Assembly (NCBI GenBank): GCA_964059195.1
Contig: CAXKWD010000007.1
Span: forward strand, 60,574,705 to 60,638,704
DNA: 64,000 nt
DNA from: Ectobius pallidus
Taxonomy: Eukaryota > Arthropoda > Insecta > Blattodea > Ectobiidae
Direction of reading: 5' to 3'
The notes under the pieces are model-generated. The model was given only the letters and a program-made list of their open reading frames with translations, was not told the origin of the DNA and ran no database searches. Made by a program: the position numbers and the translations under genes. Below, piece by piece: positions 61,977-64,000 of the stretch. The first letter of the stretch is position 1. Every line of letters starts with the position of its first letter.

Positions 61977-64000
61977 GAAGGTGTGAGTTATTATCAGAAG
62001 ATTTGCATTATTTGCTCTTAATACACAAAAATTTTAATGTTTCTTGGAAGATTATTGTAAATCTGTATTGCAGAATAATAAGCACCCTTTTGAAAGAGTT
62101 TTAGTGAATTAGCTGGTATATAAATCATTCATGTTTCTAATTGTACATCCATGTACCCTGTAATTAGTTTGAAATTTATCAATATCATCTACTATATAGC
62201 ACATTACTGAGTAGGCCTATATACTCCCCTGTGAGAGTGAAGACTTTTAATTTTTAAAATAGCGGTTTACAAGATTCTTTTTTTTTCTTTCTTTCTTTCC
62301 ACATATTTTTCTTATTGCACGTTTTTGTAAGCTAAATATTTTATTCCTATGGGAATAAATGATTCCATATCTCACAGTGAAAATATGCAAAATATATCAT
62401 GAGTAATGCATCCTGTTGTAAGATATATCATTCAAAATTCTTAAAGCGAAACATGCTGAACTCAGTTTTGGACTTATCATTTCATACAATGTTTTCTCTG
62501 ACAACTGCTGCAGTTACTGATATCCAGCAATCCCTCTTCTTCTCCTGGTTTTTGAAATCACGATCCCGGATATTGTATAAACAAGGGTGTTTCTGTACCT
62601 CCAAAATAATTATTCACTATCTAAATGTTCCATTCTTACTGAGACAGATATTCAAAATGATGGTGAGAACTCAACAACGAGCAAGACAGGGAAGCTGCTT
62701 GAAAGAACGCATGTGGGGTGTGAAAACCAGCAAACAAATGGACCCAGCCCATTCTCTGAGAGGGTATTCTTGAAGACACGACTGGTTCCCTCTCTGCTGG
62801 AAATTACGCTCTTGTGGCCTGTCTCACAAGTGTCAATGTGATCTATACATTTTCCTTGTTTTCAGGCAGAATCATAGCGTGAAAACAAACCCGTGTGGCC
62901 CTAGCCTTAAGTTAAATACACTTCTGTACAGATAAGTTAATTAGTGGTAGCAATAGTCAGTAGGGTCTACAGCACACTTACTATCCCTACAGGTATCACA
63001 ATAATTCTTTGCTTCATAGGTTATGTATATGCTGTAACCACAATTGTGTTCCAATATTTTGTCGTTTCTGGTCTTTCATTCGTTTCATTAATTCATCCTG
63101 AAAAGATACAAAATGATCGCAACAAAATACAAAATCATGGGGATGATATAGGCTACATAACAAGTTCATATATAAGCATTATTATTATTATAACAATTTA
63201 TATTATTGCATAGGAATGATTACAAATCACTAATTATCATGTTATTGTGCCTTGTATTTATTGATATTAAGTACATAAGATCCCTTACTGGATCCATTTA
63301 GTAATCCCTTCACAGTGCGAATACGTCACTAAATAATGCATGTCAAGTTTAGTTTGAAATACTCGTATCTATGGTTAATGGTACCGTACTATTTTTCCTT
63401 TAAATTACTTTTACAATGGAATTCTTAGGGAAATACTAACTACAACACGTCCCTATAAATAAACTTCAAAGAATGCGCAGAGAAAAATGGAACTTCAATC
63501 AAACGATTTCTGAATATGACAGCTTTCTCAATCAAAGAATGTGAACTGTGGAGGTTTAACAGCTGATATCACTTCTGTCCACATAGTACACTCTGAGATG
63601 CAGAAACTTTTTTGTCTTCCAGAAACACATACTTTTAAAAGTAATTGTTCATTTAATATGAAGAAGACAAACTGTTGCAACATGGATGGGAAGTATTGCG
63701 TATCGTGTTTCCTCAGAGGAAAACAATAACAAATTCCACATGACGGTGACAGCAATATCCCGATCCATAAACAAATTGCGCGCCGGCGTACACGAAGATC
63801 TAACAATAATTTTGGACAGACTGTTGGCTGTTCTTGTATTTGGAAACCTTCCCGGCGGTTATCTGGGATTATATGTAATAGTTACAAATATATTGCATAA
63901 TTGAGAAATATTAGCTGATATATAGATTTTTCATTATGGTCTGTTCAAATTAAATTAAAACATTTATTAAAATATTTCTTTATAAAATAATAAACATAAA
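61977..64000. other. no gene; sparse repeat traces
   Basis: After the right TIR of the IS630-type element no protein family is recognised. Open frames at 62399-62841 and 63541-63904 have no known motif. An (ATT)4 run near 63180 could be a LINE tail. A Harbinger-like terminal stretch lies near 62850-62905 (listed separately). Confidence 0.4.
62850..62908 (-). repeat. Harbinger-like terminal stretch
   Basis: On the minus strand GGCTAGGGCCACACGGGTTT and then TTCACGC...GATTCTGCCTGAAAAC matches the left end of the Harbinger remnant at 13510 (GCTAGAGCCACATGGGC...GGTTCTGCACGAAAAC). It is followed outwards by TTAAG, and TTA-type targets are normal for Harbinger. The matching left end in this neighbourhood was not found. 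Confidence 0.45.

Overview
This 64 kb window looks like intergenic or intronic DNA from a large, AT-rich, repeat-filled arthropod genome. I infer an insect, plausibly a polyneopteran such as a cockroach or termite. The reasons are the element mix (Penelope-like, CR1/L2-like, R1-like and RTE-like LINEs, Ty3/gypsy, piggyBac, hAT, PIF/Harbinger, IS630/Tc1/mariner, Helitron, THAP-type) and a strong excess of the palindrome TAGGCCTA. I see no convincing host gene, no rRNA or CRISPR array, and no prokaryotic or organellar sequence. Almost every protein-like stretch belongs to a transposable element (TE), and nearly all are broken.

Layout. 0.6-3.2 kb: Penelope-like element with RT and GIY-YIG endonuclease. 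3.7-5.3 kb: foldback of two mariner 5' ends, split by a solo LTR. 5.3-6.1 kb: RTE-like LINE tail with a small MITE. 6.9-7.8 kb: foldback of two mariner 3' ends. 8.6-10.9 kb: DNA transposon holding a Helitron end with a 134-bp tandem array. 11.4-13.4 kb: RTE-like LINE split by an IS630-type element. 13.5-15.0 kb: Harbinger remnant with transposase exon and a spliced MADF-BESS gene. 15.0-15.6 kb: Helitron. 15.7-20.6 kb: IS630-type foldback containing a hAT, which contains another hAT, which contains a further repeat.

20.6-41.1 kb is one huge nest. A pogo/Tigger-like element of about 0.75 kb net holds a hAT (with a Helitron) and a whole Ty3/gypsy provirus (LTRs 23084-23367 and 40769-41041, TSD GGTGG). 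The provirus holds an R1-like LINE holding a piggyBac holding a tRNA-derived SINE. It also holds a foldback MITE, a 4.25-kb foldback element and a 5.1-kb TTAA-flanked element, and the last of these carries a CR1/L2-like LINE with an open 1028-codon ORF2.

41.1-43.2 kb: long-TIR MITE interrupted by a nearly intact mariner. 43.2-44.4 kb: Harbinger transposase remnant. 44.4-44.6 kb: tRNA-like sequence inside a perfect 46-bp inverted repeat. 44.8-48.4 kb: minus-strand CR1-like LINE interrupted by a palindromic Penelope insertion. 48.6-62.0 kb: an IS630-type transposon of about 1.5 kb spread over 13.4 kb by two insertions. One is an RNase-H LINE lacking its RT. The other is a 9-kb composite with a THAP-transposase/P2X7-like gene pair, hAT-in-hAT and a LINE fragment. 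The last 2 kb hold little that can be named.

The elements do not cooperate as a pathway. Their interest lies in the stratigraphy (matching target-site duplications give the order of insertion), the repeated foldback architecture, ribozyme-like motifs in both Penelope families, and signs that TAGGCCTA/TAGCCTA arise as small insertions at TA.
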